From assembly GCA_963734665.1 (NCBI GenBank), contig CAVTIR010000002.1, forward strand, positions 76,090-140,089: 64,000 nt of DNA. Direction: 5' to 3'. Each line of letters starts with the position of its first letter. The first letter of the stretch is position 1. This document shows positions 19,802-28,723 of the stretch, piece by piece. The notes under the pieces were generated by a model that saw nothing but the letters and a program-made list of their open reading frames with translations, ran no database searches and was not told the DNA's origin. Both the position numbers and the translations under genes were made by a program. This DNA comes from Trebonia sp963734665 (GTDB taxonomy: Bacteria > Actinomycetota > Actinomycetes > Streptosporangiales > Streptosporangiaceae).

Positions 19802-20653
19802 GTGGGCTGGCGACTGCGAATCGAGCACATCACCAGCATCAGGTACGCGGGCCCGGTGCTGACCTCGTTCAACGAGGCGCGGATGACCCCGCTGACGCTG
19901 CCGACCCAGATCACGCTCGAATCAAGGGTGACCGCCGGGCCCGGCGTCCCCGTCTGGACGTACAGCGACTACTGGGGCACGTTCGTCTCGGTCTTCGACC
20001 TGCCCGAGCCGCACGGCGACCTGATCATCCACGCCGCCGCCACGGTGGAGACGGAGCCGTTCGGCGGTATCCCAGGCACCGGGGCACGGCCCTCCTGGAA
20101 GGAACTCGGCGAGAAGTCCGCGGACGGCAGGCTCCTTGAGTTCCTGCTGCCCACGCCGCTTACCACGGTCGCCGCCGAGATCTCCGACGCCGCAATTGCC
20201 GAAATTTCCGGCCTATCCCCGGACGGCGCCGCCGATGCCATCTCCGCCCGCGTCCGCGAGCACGTCACCTACACGCCAGGCGCGACCGGCGTGCGCACCA
20301 ACGCCCAGGAGGCGTGGGACAAGGGCCAGGGCGTCTGCCAGGACATGGCCCAGCTCACGGTCGCCCTGATGCGCTCCGTCGGCCTCCCCGCCCGATACGT
20401 CTCCGGCTACCTGCACCCGCAGTTGAAAGCCGAGCCGGGCGCCACCGCCGTCGGCCAGTCCCACGCCTGGGTGGAGTACTGGGCGGGCTCATGGACTTCC
20501 CTCGACCCGACAAGCGGCAACCCGGTCGGCGAGCGGCACGTGGTCGTCGCCCGCGGCCGCGACTACGCAGACGTCCCCCCGCTCAAGGGCATCTACGACG
20601 GCCCCCCAGGGGGCGACATGCAAGTCACCGTCGAGGTAACCCGCCTCGCCTGA
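19802..20653 (+). CDS. transglutaminase-like cysteine protease family protein
   Basis: 283 aa from GTG 19802. The N-terminal beta domain begins RLRIEHITSIRYAGPVLTSFNEARMTP. The core has the catalytic Cys in GQGVCQDMAQL, His in QSHAWVEYW and Asp in SLDPTSGNPVGERHV, with RYVSGYL between. The family cleaves or forms amide bonds. Together with the ATP-grasp ligase upstream it is part of a widespread but uncharacterised peptide-modification pair. A start 15 bp earlier would overlap the upstream gene and is less family-like. A hairpin terminator follows. Confidence 0.9.
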   Translation: MGWRLRIEHITSIRYAGPVLTSFNEARMTPLTLPTQITLESRVTAGPGVPVWTYSDYWGTFVSVFDLPEPHGDLIIHAAATVETEPFGGIPGTGARPSWKELGEKSADGRLLEFLLPTPLTTVAAEISDAAIAEISGLSPDGAADAISARVREHVTYTPGATGVRTNAQEAWDKGQGVCQDMAQLTVALMRSVGLPARYVSGYLHPQLKAEPGATAVGQSHAWVEYWAGSWTSLDPTSGNPVGERHVVVARGRDYADVPPLKGIYDGPPGGDMQVTVEVTRLA

Positions 20654-20656
20654 ATG

Positions 20657-20674
20657 CGCCACCCCGAGGTGGCG
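20657..20674. terminator. short GC hairpin after the transglutaminase gene
   Basis: CGCCACC, loop CCGA, GGTGGCG, three bases after the stop codon. No T-tract. Confidence 0.6.
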
Positions 20675-20878
20675 TCGGCGGCCTGGTCACTCGCCCTTCT
20701 GGCCGTACTCATGCCGGTAACGGTGTGGGTATATGTCCGGCGTTGAGCGGGATTGCGCACGCTAACTCGGTATCCTCTTGCCCCAGACGGCCCTGGGCCA
20801 GGGGTCCAGACGTAAGCACGTGCCCCGGTAAATCGACCGTACAGCCCCGACATCTCGTCCACACCTAACGGAGCGCGC

Positions 20879-23317
20879 ATGACGGCACCGGACGCAGGGT
20901 CCCCCGACGGAGATCTCGGCACCGTCGGGCTCGATGCCGAGACCGGAGACGGGCGGGCCGGGGCACCGCCGCTGGTCGTGCGCGCCCACGACGGCACGGT
21001 CATCCTGTCGCCCGGGCGGGTCTACCGGATCGGCAGGGACCCGGGCGCGGACGTTCTGGTCGACGCGCCCGAGGTCTCCTGGGAGCACGCCCAGCTGCTG
21101 GCAACCGCCGGGCAGTGGCTGATCCGGGACGCGGGCAGCACCAACGGCACGTTCTCCGGCGGGCTGCCGGTGCGCCGCATGCAGATCACCGGTACCGTCC
21201 AGTTCCGTCTTGGTCACCCAGTGGGCGGCCCGCTGCTGTCCTGCTCGGTCCCCGCCGTCCCCGCAGGTCCCGTCGCAGCGGACCCGGCACCGCCCACCCA
21301 CCCGGCCACCGCGCTGTGGCCCAGGCACCCGGCAGCCAACAGGCTGCCAACCGGGATCACCCGGATCCTCGAACGGGCGCTGCTCATCGGCCGGGCCGAC
21401 GACAACGACGTGGTCATCAGGGACCTGCGGGTATCTCGCCACCACGCCGAACTGCGAGCCCTCGGCGGCGGCCGATTTCAGCTCACCGACACCGGCAGCA
21501 ACAACGGCACCTTCGTCAACGGCCAGCGGATCACCACCGAGGTGGTCACCGACGCCGACGTGATCGGCATCGGCGCGGCCACGTTCCGGCTGGCAGGCGA
21601 CGAGCTGCGGGAGTTCAACGCGGCCGACGGCGTGCTACTCGACGCACGCGGGCTGACAGTTACCCTGCCAGGCGGGAAGGTACTGCTCGACAATGTCTCC
21701 TTCCCGCTGCCGGAACGCTGCCTGCTCGGCGTCATCGGCCCGAGCGGCGCCGGCAAGTCGACCCTGCTCGGCGCGCTCACCGGGATGCGCCCCGCTACCA
21801 GCGGCAGAGTGCTGTACGACGGCCGCGACCTGTACGCCAACTACGCCGAGCTGCGGCACCGCATAGGCCTGGTCCCGCAGGAGAACATCCTGCACACCCA
21901 GCTCTCGGCCCGCCGCGGCCTGTTCTACGCCGCTGAGCTGCGGTTCCCCCAGGACACGAGCCCCGCAGAACGCTCCCGTCGCGTCGACGAGGTCCTTGGC
22001 GAACTGTCCCTGGCCAGGCACGCCGACACCCGCACCGGCAGCCTCTCCGGCGGCCAGCAAAAGCGCGTCAACGTGGCGCTCGAACTGCTCACCAAGCCGA
22101 GCCTGCTGTTCCTCGACGAGCCCACCTCCGGCCTCGACCCCGGTCTTGACAAGTCGGTGATGGAGATGCTCGCCCAGCTCGCCAAGGACGGCCGCACGGT
22201 CATGGTGGTGACGCACAGCGTCGCCAACCTGGCCAACTGCGACCGGCTCCTCGTCCTGGTGCCCGGCGGCAAGATCGCCTACTTCGGCACCCCCGCCGAC
22301 GGGCTGCGCCACTTCGGCCACGGCGACTGGGCCGAGGTCTTCCAGGACTTCGAGGCACAGCCGGACCGCGACTGGGCCGCCGACTACCGCCGCTCCGCCT
22401 ACTACGCCCGCTACACCAGCGGCCCGCTGGAGGCTCTGGGCGCCGCCCAAGCGCAGCCCGACGCCAGCGCGGCCCTGGCTGTCGCCGCTCCGCCGCCGCG
22501 GGCAGCCAGCCGGCTCGCCCAGCTGTCCACCCTGGTCCGCAGGTACCTGTCGGTCATCGCCTCCGACCGCAACTACGTCGGCGTGATCGCGCTGCTCCCC
22601 GTCATTCTCGGCGGCCTGATCAGGGCCATCCCCGATGCCGGCGGCCTCACCGGCCCGAGCAATGGCCTGGCCATCCAGTTGCTGGTCATCCTGGTGATGA
22701 GCGCCTGCCTGATCGGCGTCGCCAACGCCGTCAGGGAACTGGTCAAGGAACGGGCGATCTACACCAGAGAACGGGCGGCAGGCCTATCGTCCGTCGCCTA
22801 CCTTGCCTCCAAGCTCGTTGTCCTCGGCGTCATCAGCGCCGTCCAGTCGGTAGTGCTAGTCGCTATCGGTCTGGCCGGCCGCCCGATGCCCCCGCGCGGC
22901 GTGCTGACCTCCTTCCCGCTCGCCGAGATCATGCTCGGCGTCGCCGTCCTTGCGATTGCCTCGATGACCGTCGGCCTGCTCATCTCGGCCGCCGTCAACT
23001 CCTCCGACAAGACCCTCCCGTTCCTGGTCGTCACGGTCCTGGTGGAAGTCGTCCTCAGCGGCGGCGTCATCCGCCTCAACGGCAGCGCCGGCCTAGAGCA
23101 GCTAGCCTGGCTCACCCCGTCCCGCTGGGGCTTCGCCGCCATCGCGTCCAGCATCGACCTCAACCACGTCACCCCGCCCCCGCCGGGCAGCACCCCCGAC
23201 CCCCTGTGGAACCACTCGGTACACGCCTGGGCCACCAGCATGGCCCTTCAACTGGCCTTGGCCGCTGTCTTCGCCCTCTTGACCTGGAGGCTGCTGCGCC
23301 GGCCCGCCAGCCGCTAA
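20879..23317 (+). CDS. FHA-FHA-ABC transporter fusion (ABCG-like half transporter)
   Basis: 812 aa. FHA domain 1 (about 40-112: YRIGRDPGADVLVD...GSTNGTF) and FHA domain 2 (about 163-240: LIGRADDNDVVIRD...VSRHHAEL...GSNNGTFVNG) bind phosphothreonine. The nucleotide-binding domain (about 255-480) has Walker A GPSGAGKST, signature LSGGQQKR and Walker B LLFLDEPTSGLDP. The C-terminal ABC2 membrane domain (about 560-808) has six hydrophobic helices. The architecture suggests an exporter gated by a Ser/Thr kinase, as for mycobacterial Rv1747, whose substrate is linked to cell-envelope glycolipids. The kinase is not encoded here. ATG start after CGGAG. Confidence 0.93.
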   Translation: MTAPDAGSPDGDLGTVGLDAETGDGRAGAPPLVVRAHDGTVILSPGRVYRIGRDPGADVLVDAPEVSWEHAQLLATAGQWLIRDAGSTNGTFSGGLPVRRMQITGTVQFRLGHPVGGPLLSCSVPAVPAGPVAADPAPPTHPATALWPRHPAANRLPTGITRILERALLIGRADDNDVVIRDLRVSRHHAELRALGGGRFQLTDTGSNNGTFVNGQRITTEVVTDADVIGIGAATFRLAGDELREFNAADGVLLDARGLTVTLPGGKVLLDNVSFPLPERCLLGVIGPSGAGKSTLLGALTGMRPATSGRVLYDGRDLYANYAELRHRIGLVPQENILHTQLSARRGLFYAAELRFPQDTSPAERSRRVDEVLGELSLARHADTRTGSLSGGQQKRVNVALELLTKPSLLFLDEPTSGLDPGLDKSVMEMLAQLAKDGRTVMVVTHSVANLANCDRLLVLVPGGKIAYFGTPADGLRHFGHGDWAEVFQDFEAQPDRDWAADYRRSAYYARYTSGPLEALGAAQAQPDASAALAVAAPPPRAASRLAQLSTLVRRYLSVIASDRNYVGVIALLPVILGGLIRAIPDAGGLTGPSNGLAIQLLVILVMSACLIGVANAVRELVKERAIYTRERAAGLSSVAYLASKLVVLGVISAVQSVVLVAIGLAGRPMPPRGVLTSFPLAEIMLGVAVLAIASMTVGLLISAAVNSSDKTLPFLVVTVLVEVVLSGGVIRLNGSAGLEQLAWLTPSRWGFAAIASSIDLNHVTPPPPGSTPDPLWNHSVHAWATSMALQLALAAVFALLTWRLLRRPASR

Positions 23318-23455
23318 CCCGCGCCCGCGACCGAGCAGCTTCGATCAGCGTGCTCTGCAGCCGCGCCTTGGCCCCACTCGGGAGCCATGTGAAGCGGGGA
23401 GACACCACGAAACCGTTCGGAAGAATTCAAATGCTGATCATGCATTAAAAGTATG

Positions 23456-23484
23456 ATTTGAGGTCAAAATATTTGACCTCAAAT
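23456..23484. promoter_or_regulatory. palindromic operator upstream of marR-ABC operon
   Basis: ATTTGAGGTCAAA, spacer ATA, TTTGACCTCAAAT: 13-bp exact arms within AT-rich DNA, ending 22 bp before the MarR start codon. Outer TATGA/TTTCATA sequences extend the dyad imperfectly. Size and place fit a MarR-family dimer site, so autoregulation is likely. Confidence 0.8.
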
Positions 23485-23506
23485 TTCATATCGGTAATAC
23501 TGAAGC

Positions 23507-24106
23507 ATGCCTTCAGGGGAGCCCTACCGGGCAGATGCCGAACAGCCTGCGGGAGCGGCGGCCGAGCCGTCGCCCGCCGGGGCCGGCGCCTGCGCGCCGC
23601 TCGGCCCGGACGGCGAGCCCATCAACTGGAACTGGCCTGGCGAGCTCCTCAAGTTCCCCGACGAGGTCCCGCTGCACGCGCTCATGCTGTCGGCCACCCG
23701 ACTGCTCGGCGCGTACGGCCAGCACACCGTCCAGGCGGCCGGGCTCAAGATCAGCCTCGCCGGCCTCGGCGTCCTGCGGGTGCTGATGGGCAGCGACGGC
23801 CTGAAGTCGACCGAACTCGCCGACCGTGCCTGGTCGAGTCCTGGAACGGTAACCAGTGTGGTGAACACCCTGGTCAAAGGCGGTTTCGTCGAGCGCAAGC
23901 CCGATGAGACCGACCGCCGCGTGGTCCGGCTCTACATCACCGACCAGGGCCGCGCCCTGATGAGCTACTACGTGCCCCAGGCGGCCGCGCGATGGCGTAA
24001 AGCGTTCGACTTCGTAGACGAGGCCGACGAGGCTGTTATCCGGCAGTTTTTCATCCAGATGACCGAACACCTGAGCCAGCTAATGCGAGAGGAACGCGGC
24101 GCATGA
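23507..24106 (+). CDS. MarR family transcriptional regulator
   Basis: 199 aa. A disordered Ala/Pro-rich N-terminus (about 1-45) precedes a MarR winged helix: KISLAGLGVLRVLMGSDGLKSTELADRAWSSPGTVTSVVNTLVKGGFVERKPDETDRRVVRLYITDQGRAL. Predicted repressor of the efflux genes it overlaps by 4 bp (ATGA). The exact palindrome 22 bp upstream is the likely operator. The start codon has only a weak GAAG upstream, so the mRNA leader may be very short. Confidence 0.92.
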   Translation: MPSGEPYRADAEQPAGAAAEPSPAGAGACAPLGPDGEPINWNWPGELLKFPDEVPLHALMLSATRLLGAYGQHTVQAAGLKISLAGLGVLRVLMGSDGLKSTELADRAWSSPGTVTSVVNTLVKGGFVERKPDETDRRVVRLYITDQGRALMSYYVPQAAARWRKAFDFVDEADEAVIRQFFIQMTEHLSQLMREERGA

Positions 24107-25107
24107 CGACCGTGACCGCACGGCCCGCGGGGCAAGAATCGCCGACGGTGACGTCGGCGATCAGGACCGAAGGCTTGCGTAAGACCTATAAATCAAGCCG
24201 GGGCGACGTCGAGGCCGTGCGCGGCATCGACCTCGACGTCCCGCGGGGGGAGTTCTTCGGTCTCCTCGGCCCGAACGGCGCAGGCAAGTCCACCACGATC
24301 GGCATGCTCACCACGCTTGTCGCGCCGACCGGCGGCAAGGCCTGGGTCGCCGGCCACGACGTGGTGAAGGACCCGGTCGCGGTCAAGCGGCGTATCGGCG
24401 TTGTTACCCAGAACAACACCCTGGACATGCAGCTCACCGTGCAGGAGAACCTGGAGTTCCGCAGCCGGTTCTTCGGCCTTCCCCTTGGGGCCGCGAGGAA
24501 GCGCGCCGCAGCGCTGATCGACGCGTTCGGGCTGTCCGACCGCAGGAAGGCGATGGCCGACCAGCTGTCCGGCGGCCAGGCCAGGCGGCTCATGATCGCC
24601 CGCGCCCTGGTGCACCAGCCCGACGTGCTGTTCCTCGACGAGCCGACGGCCGGCCTTGACCCGCAGACCCGGGTTAACCTCTGGGACATCCTCAAGGTGC
24701 TGCACGATCAGGGCCAGACGATCCTGCTCACCACGCACTACATGGAGGAGGCCGAGGCGCTTTGCGACAAGGTCGCAGTTGTCGACCACGGCAAGGTCCT
24801 CGCCGATGGCACCGTGGACGAGCTCAAGGAGAACGCCGGCGCGGTCACGATCGTCACCGTCCGCTTCGAGGAGCTGGTACCAGAGGACCTAGCCGAACGG
24901 GCCGGGCTGACGGCGCGGCCCGACGTCACCAAGGTGGAGACGGACGGCGACCAGTTGCGTGTCTTCAGCAGCGACCCAGAGGGCATCCTCGGCGACCTGA
25001 TTGGCATCGGCGCGAAAGACGGCCTGCACGTCCGTGACGCCACTCAGCAAAGGCCCAGCCTGGAGACCGTCTTCCTGGCCCTGACCGGCCGTGAGTACCG
25101 GGAGTAG
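24103..25107 (+). CDS. ABC-2 type efflux ATPase (DrrA-like)
   Basis: 334 aa. RTEGLRKTYKSSRGDVEAVRGIDLDVPRGEFFGLLGPNGAGKSTT holds Walker A. The signature is LSGGQARRLMIARALVHQP and Walker B LFLDEPTAGLDPQTR, with the H-loop LLTTHYMEEAE. The C-terminal 80 residues match the DrrA-type accessory domain. It energises export of a hydrophobic drug or lipid through the membrane partner encoded next. Co-transcribed with marR (4-bp overlap) and the permease (8-bp gap). Confidence 0.95.
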   Translation: MTTVTARPAGQESPTVTSAIRTEGLRKTYKSSRGDVEAVRGIDLDVPRGEFFGLLGPNGAGKSTTIGMLTTLVAPTGGKAWVAGHDVVKDPVAVKRRIGVVTQNNTLDMQLTVQENLEFRSRFFGLPLGAARKRAAALIDAFGLSDRRKAMADQLSGGQARRLMIARALVHQPDVLFLDEPTAGLDPQTRVNLWDILKVLHDQGQTILLTTHYMEEAEALCDKVAVVDHGKVLADGTVDELKENAGAVTIVTVRFEELVPEDLAERAGLTARPDVTKVETDGDQLRVFSSDPEGILGDLIGIGAKDGLHVRDATQQRPSLETVFLALTGREYRE

Positions 25108-25115
25108 ACAAGACA

Positions 25116-26036
25116 ATGGCCACGACAGTCCAGCCCGCCAACCTCGGCACGGCCGCCGGTACCCCGGACGCCCCGGTCAGTGACGCCATCGCCGCGCTGA
25201 TCACCGATGCGCCGGTCCCGCACCCGACCCTGCCGAAGACGTTCGCCGCGATGATGGCCCGCGAGTTCCGCGTGCTCGGCAGGAACGCGCCGTCCACCTT
25301 CATCCGCGCCGTTATGCAGCCGCTGCTGTTCGCGTTCGTCTTCGCCTACGTCCTGCCGAAGATCGGCAGCGGCTTCTCGTCCGGCAGCGCGGGCGGCGCG
25401 GCCGGCAGCGTCAACTTCTCCACGATCCTGGTGCCCGGCCTGATGGGCTCGATGTTCCTCATGCAGGGCATCTTCGGAACCACGATGCCCCTGGTCATGG
25501 AGTTCTCCTGGCAGCGCACGATCGAGGACCGCGCCCTGGCGCCGGTCCCGATCCGCGTCCTGGCCATCCAGAAGATCACCGCCGGCGCGATCCAGGCGTT
25601 CATCGGAGCGGCGATCGTCTTCCCCGTCGTGTACTGGGTGCATGCTCCCGGCCAGGGCCCGCACATCCACGTGACGAACTGGTTCCTGCTCGCCCTGGTC
25701 ATGGTCGCCGCCTCGGCGCTCACTGCGTCGCTTGGCCTGTGGCTGGGCACTGTGGTCGACCCGCGCAAGATGCAGATGCTCTTCGCCGTCATCCTGCTGC
25801 CGCTCACCATGCTCGGCTGTGTCTACTACCCGTGGTCCGCCCTGCACGTGATCCGCTGGCTGCAGATCGTCGTGCTGATCAACCCGATGGTCTACATGAC
25901 CGAGGGCCTGCGCGCGGCGCTGACCCCAGGCCTGGGCCACATGCCCCTGTGGGCCATCTTGGTCGCCCTCATCGGCGGCACCGTGGTCTTCGGCGCCCTG
26001 GCCGTCCGCACCTTCCACAACCGCGTCGTCAACTAG
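25116..26036 (+). CDS. ABC-2 type efflux permease (DrrB-like)
   Basis: 306 aa. Cytoplasmic N-terminus to about residue 55, then six hydrophobic segments: QPLLFAFVFAYVLPKI, ILVPGLMGSMFLMQGIF, AFIGAAIVFPVVYWV, WFLLALVMVAASALTASLGLWLG, MLFAVILLPLTMLGCVYYPW and MPLWAILVALIGGTVVFGALAV. The pattern is that of ABC2_membrane proteins paired with DrrA-type ATPases. Substrate unknown. A hairpin follows the stop. Confidence 0.93.
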   Translation: MATTVQPANLGTAAGTPDAPVSDAIAALITDAPVPHPTLPKTFAAMMAREFRVLGRNAPSTFIRAVMQPLLFAFVFAYVLPKIGSGFSSGSAGGAAGSVNFSTILVPGLMGSMFLMQGIFGTTMPLVMEFSWQRTIEDRALAPVPIRVLAIQKITAGAIQAFIGAAIVFPVVYWVHAPGQGPHIHVTNWFLLALVMVAASALTASLGLWLGTVVDPRKMQMLFAVILLPLTMLGCVYYPWSALHVIRWLQIVVLINPMVYMTEGLRAALTPGLGHMPLWAILVALIGGTVVFGALAVRTFHNRVVN

Positions 26037-26271
26037 TCCCGTTCAGGCGCGTCACGGGGCGATGGGGATTTTCGCTCATCGCCCCGCACTTCCTCGTCAA
26101 CGTTCGCGAACGAATATCAGCGAACCGATCCATTTCGCGGAACCAAGCATCCATGTCGTCTGGTGTCATCACCAGTACGGCGTCGCCCCGGTCCCTGGCA
26201 GGAGTGAAGCGCGCCGACTGTTGGTAACTTTCTGCATCGTGTTGCGTTCGTAGAGTGATCGGGGCCGTCAT
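26029..26271 (-). CDS. doubtful small protein in the gap before geoA
   Basis: 80 codons from ATG 26271 on the minus strand, rich in D, M and R: RDRGDAVLVMTPDDMDAW is the most protein-like part and recalls the centre of Phd/YefM antitoxins. It lacks a toxin partner, contains the ABC-operon hairpin and runs 8 bp into the permease gene. Third positions are less GC-biased than in neighbouring genes. The rest of 26037-26373 shows nothing else beyond the geoA promoter region. Treat as unproven. Confidence 0.2.
   Translation of the reverse strand: MTAPITLRTQHDAESYQQSARFTPARDRGDAVLVMTPDDMDAWFREMDRFADIRSRTLTRKCGAMSENPHRPVTRLNGTS
26055..26086. terminator. hairpin after the ABC operon
   Basis: CGGGGCGATG pairs exactly with CATCGCCCCG around a 12-nt loop, 19 bp downstream of the permease stop. 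No T-tract. Confidence 0.7.
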
Positions 26272-26373
26272 AATGCTTGGGGCAGTGCTGGTTCCCGACG
26301 CGATCGACGCGCTGGGAAAACGCCGAACTCGGCCGCTAGCACCGGACGAAGTCACTGGGAAGGATCGCGCTGA

Positions 26374-28701
26374 ATGCCATCATTCGAGCTGCCCGAGTTC
26401 TACACGTCGTATCCGGCTCGGTGTAACCCGCACCTGGAGCGGGCCAGGGCGCACAGCAAGTCCTGGGCCCGGTCGATGGACATGATCGACGTCCCGCAGC
26501 GCGGCACGGCGATCTGGAGTGAACGGGACTTCGACGCCCACGACTACGCGTTGCTCTGTGCCTACACCCACCCCGACACCCCGGTCGGGCTGCTGGACCT
26601 GGTCACTGACTGGTACGTGTGGGTGTTCTATTTTGACGACCACTTTCTTGAGCTGTTCAAGCGCAGCCGCGACCTAGCTGGAGGCCGGGCGCACCTGGAC
26701 GCGTTGCGCGCGTTCATGCCGGATGACGGTCACATCTCTGGGTCCCCGGCCAATCCCGTTGAGGCCGGGCTGGCCGATCTGTGGACCCGCACCGTGCCGG
26801 CCCGCTCGGCCGACTGGCGGGCCCGTTTCGCCGAGAGCACCCGCAACCTGCTCGAAGAATCGCTGTGGGAACTGGCCAATATCAGCAGCGGCCGGGTGGC
26901 CGACCCGATTGAGTACGTCGAGATGCGCCGCAAGGTCGGCGGGGCACCGTGGTCGGCCAATCTGATCGAGCACTGCGTCGGCGCCGAGGTGCCCGCCGTC
27001 ATCGCCGCGTCCCGCCCGATGCAGGTGCTGCGCGACACCTTCGCCGACGCCGTGCACCTGCGCAACGACCTGTTCTCCTACCAGCGTGAGGTCCACGACG
27101 AGGGGGAACTGTCCAACGGCGTGCTGGTGCTTGAGCGCTTCCTCGGCTGTGACACCCAGCAGGCCGCCGACCGGGTGAATGACCTGCTTACCTCCCGGCT
27201 GCAGCAGTTCGAGCACACCGCGCTGACCGAGCTGCCTCCCCTGTTCGAGGAGCACGGCCTGGATCCCGCGGAGCGGTTGAGGGTCGGGCTTTACGTAAAG
27301 GGGCTGCAGGACTGGCAGTCGGGCGGCCACGAGTGGCATCTGCAGTCCTCCCGGTACACCAAGCCCCGCGCCGCCGGCCCTGTCCCCGTCGGCCCTCTGC
27401 CGCCGGCATTGCGCGGCCCGTCGGGGCTCGGCACACAGGGCGCGCGCATCGTCTCCTCGCTGGTAGCGACTGCACCGCGACGGCTAGGCGGCTTCGCCCA
27501 TGTTCCCTTCCAGCCAGCTGGCGGCCTTAAGCGCCCGGCGATAGACATGCCGTTCCCGCTCACCCTTAGCCCGCACCTGGATGCCTCCCGCGAGCAGGTC
27601 GCGGGCTGGGCGGCCCGTATGGGCATGCTCAGCGAGGGCGTGTGGGACGAGGCCAAGCTCCGCGCGTTCGATTTCGCGCTGTGCGCGGCAGGCATCCACC
27701 CCGACGCCACCGCCGGGCAGCTGAACCTGACTACCAGGTGGCTGACGTGGGGCACCTACGGCGACGACTATTACCCGATCGCCTTCGGCCGGGGAAGCGA
27801 CATCGCCGCCGCGCAGGCCTGCAACGCCCGCCTGGGCGAGTTCATGCCCCTCGACCTCGCCGAGATGCCGGTGCCGGCCACCGCGCTGGAACACGGCCTC
27901 GCTGACCTGTGGACCCGCACCGCCGGGCCGATGGAGGTGCCCGCGCGCCGCGCGTTCCGCGGCGCCGTCACCGACATGACCGGCAGCTGGATCTGGGAGC
28001 TGGGCAACCAGGCACAGAACCGCATCCCTGATCCCATCGACTACATAGAGATGCGCCGCAAGACGTTCGGCTCTGAACTGACGATGAGCCTGTCCCGGCT
28101 GGCCCACCCCGGGATTGTGCCCGCACGCGTCTACCGCTCCCGCCCCGTCGCCGCGATGGAAAACGCTGCGGCCGATTACGCGTGCCTGCTCAACGACGTG
28201 TTCTCGTACCAGAAAGAGATCCAGTTCGAGGGCGAGATCCATAACTGCGTGCTGGTGACGCAGAACTTCCTCGGCTGCGACGCTGCTACGGCCATGCGGG
28301 TCGTGGGCGACCTGATGACCGCGCGGATGCGCCTGTTCCAGCACATTCTCGCGGTCGAGCTTCCGGTGCTGCTCGACACCCTGAACCTCGACCCCGCAGC
28401 CCGTGAGGCGCTCTGGAACCATGCCGGCAACCTGCGGAACTGGCTATCGGGGATCCTCAACTGGCACGAAGGCTGCCACCGCTACGCCGAAGCGGACCTG
28501 ATCCGCAACACTCGCCCCGCACTGCCAAGCCTGTTCGGTACCCCGACCGGACTCGGCACCTCCGCCACCCGCGTCACCCCGGCCCCCGTCCACCACCACC
28601 TGCGCTCCGCCAGAGCCCTCAGCGAAGGAAGACCAGTGCGGACGACGACGGAAAGCACGCACTCGGCGTCTTCCGGGTGTCCTGCCGTCAGGGCTGGCTA
28701 A
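26374..28701 (+). CDS. geoA: geosmin synthase (germacradienol/geosmin synthase), two-domain terpene cyclase
   Basis: 775 aa. Converts farnesyl diphosphate to germacradienol (N-domain) and then to geosmin (C-domain). N-domain metal motifs: DDHFLE at about 88 and NDLFSYQRE at about 231. C-domain: DDYYP at about 464 and NDVFSYQKE at about 607. All match the streptomycete enzyme, so both halves should be active. The final 15 residues (STHSASSGCPAVRAG) are not family-like and are encoded by a 65-bp dispersed repeat that also supplies the stop codon. ATG start. Monocistronic, without the Crp-like regulator that often flanks geoA. Confidence 0.96.
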   Translation: MPSFELPEFYTSYPARCNPHLERARAHSKSWARSMDMIDVPQRGTAIWSERDFDAHDYALLCAYTHPDTPVGLLDLVTDWYVWVFYFDDHFLELFKRSRDLAGGRAHLDALRAFMPDDGHISGSPANPVEAGLADLWTRTVPARSADWRARFAESTRNLLEESLWELANISSGRVADPIEYVEMRRKVGGAPWSANLIEHCVGAEVPAVIAASRPMQVLRDTFADAVHLRNDLFSYQREVHDEGELSNGVLVLERFLGCDTQQAADRVNDLLTSRLQQFEHTALTELPPLFEEHGLDPAERLRVGLYVKGLQDWQSGGHEWHLQSSRYTKPRAAGPVPVGPLPPALRGPSGLGTQGARIVSSLVATAPRRLGGFAHVPFQPAGGLKRPAIDMPFPLTLSPHLDASREQVAGWAARMGMLSEGVWDEAKLRAFDFALCAAGIHPDATAGQLNLTTRWLTWGTYGDDYYPIAFGRGSDIAAAQACNARLGEFMPLDLAEMPVPATALEHGLADLWTRTAGPMEVPARRAFRGAVTDMTGSWIWELGNQAQNRIPDPIDYIEMRRKTFGSELTMSLSRLAHPGIVPARVYRSRPVAAMENAAADYACLLNDVFSYQKEIQFEGEIHNCVLVTQNFLGCDAATAMRVVGDLMTARMRLFQHILAVELPVLLDTLNLDPAAREALWNHAGNLRNWLSGILNWHEGCHRYAEADLIRNTRPALPSLFGTPTGLGTSATRVTPAPVHHHLRSARALSEGRPVRTTTESTHSASSGCPAVRAG

Positions 28702-28723
28702 AGCGGTCACTGCTGGGCGCCCC
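28659..28723. repeat. 65-bp dispersed repeat, copy 1
   Basis: Matches 33433-33497 with about six single-base differences and no gaps. It contains two small stems, TCCTG-CCGT-CAGGG and AGCGG-TCA-CTGCT. It supplies the stop codon and C-terminal residues of geosmin synthase on the plus strand and the last residues (GAQQ) of the MarR gene on the minus strand. Confidence 0.85.
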
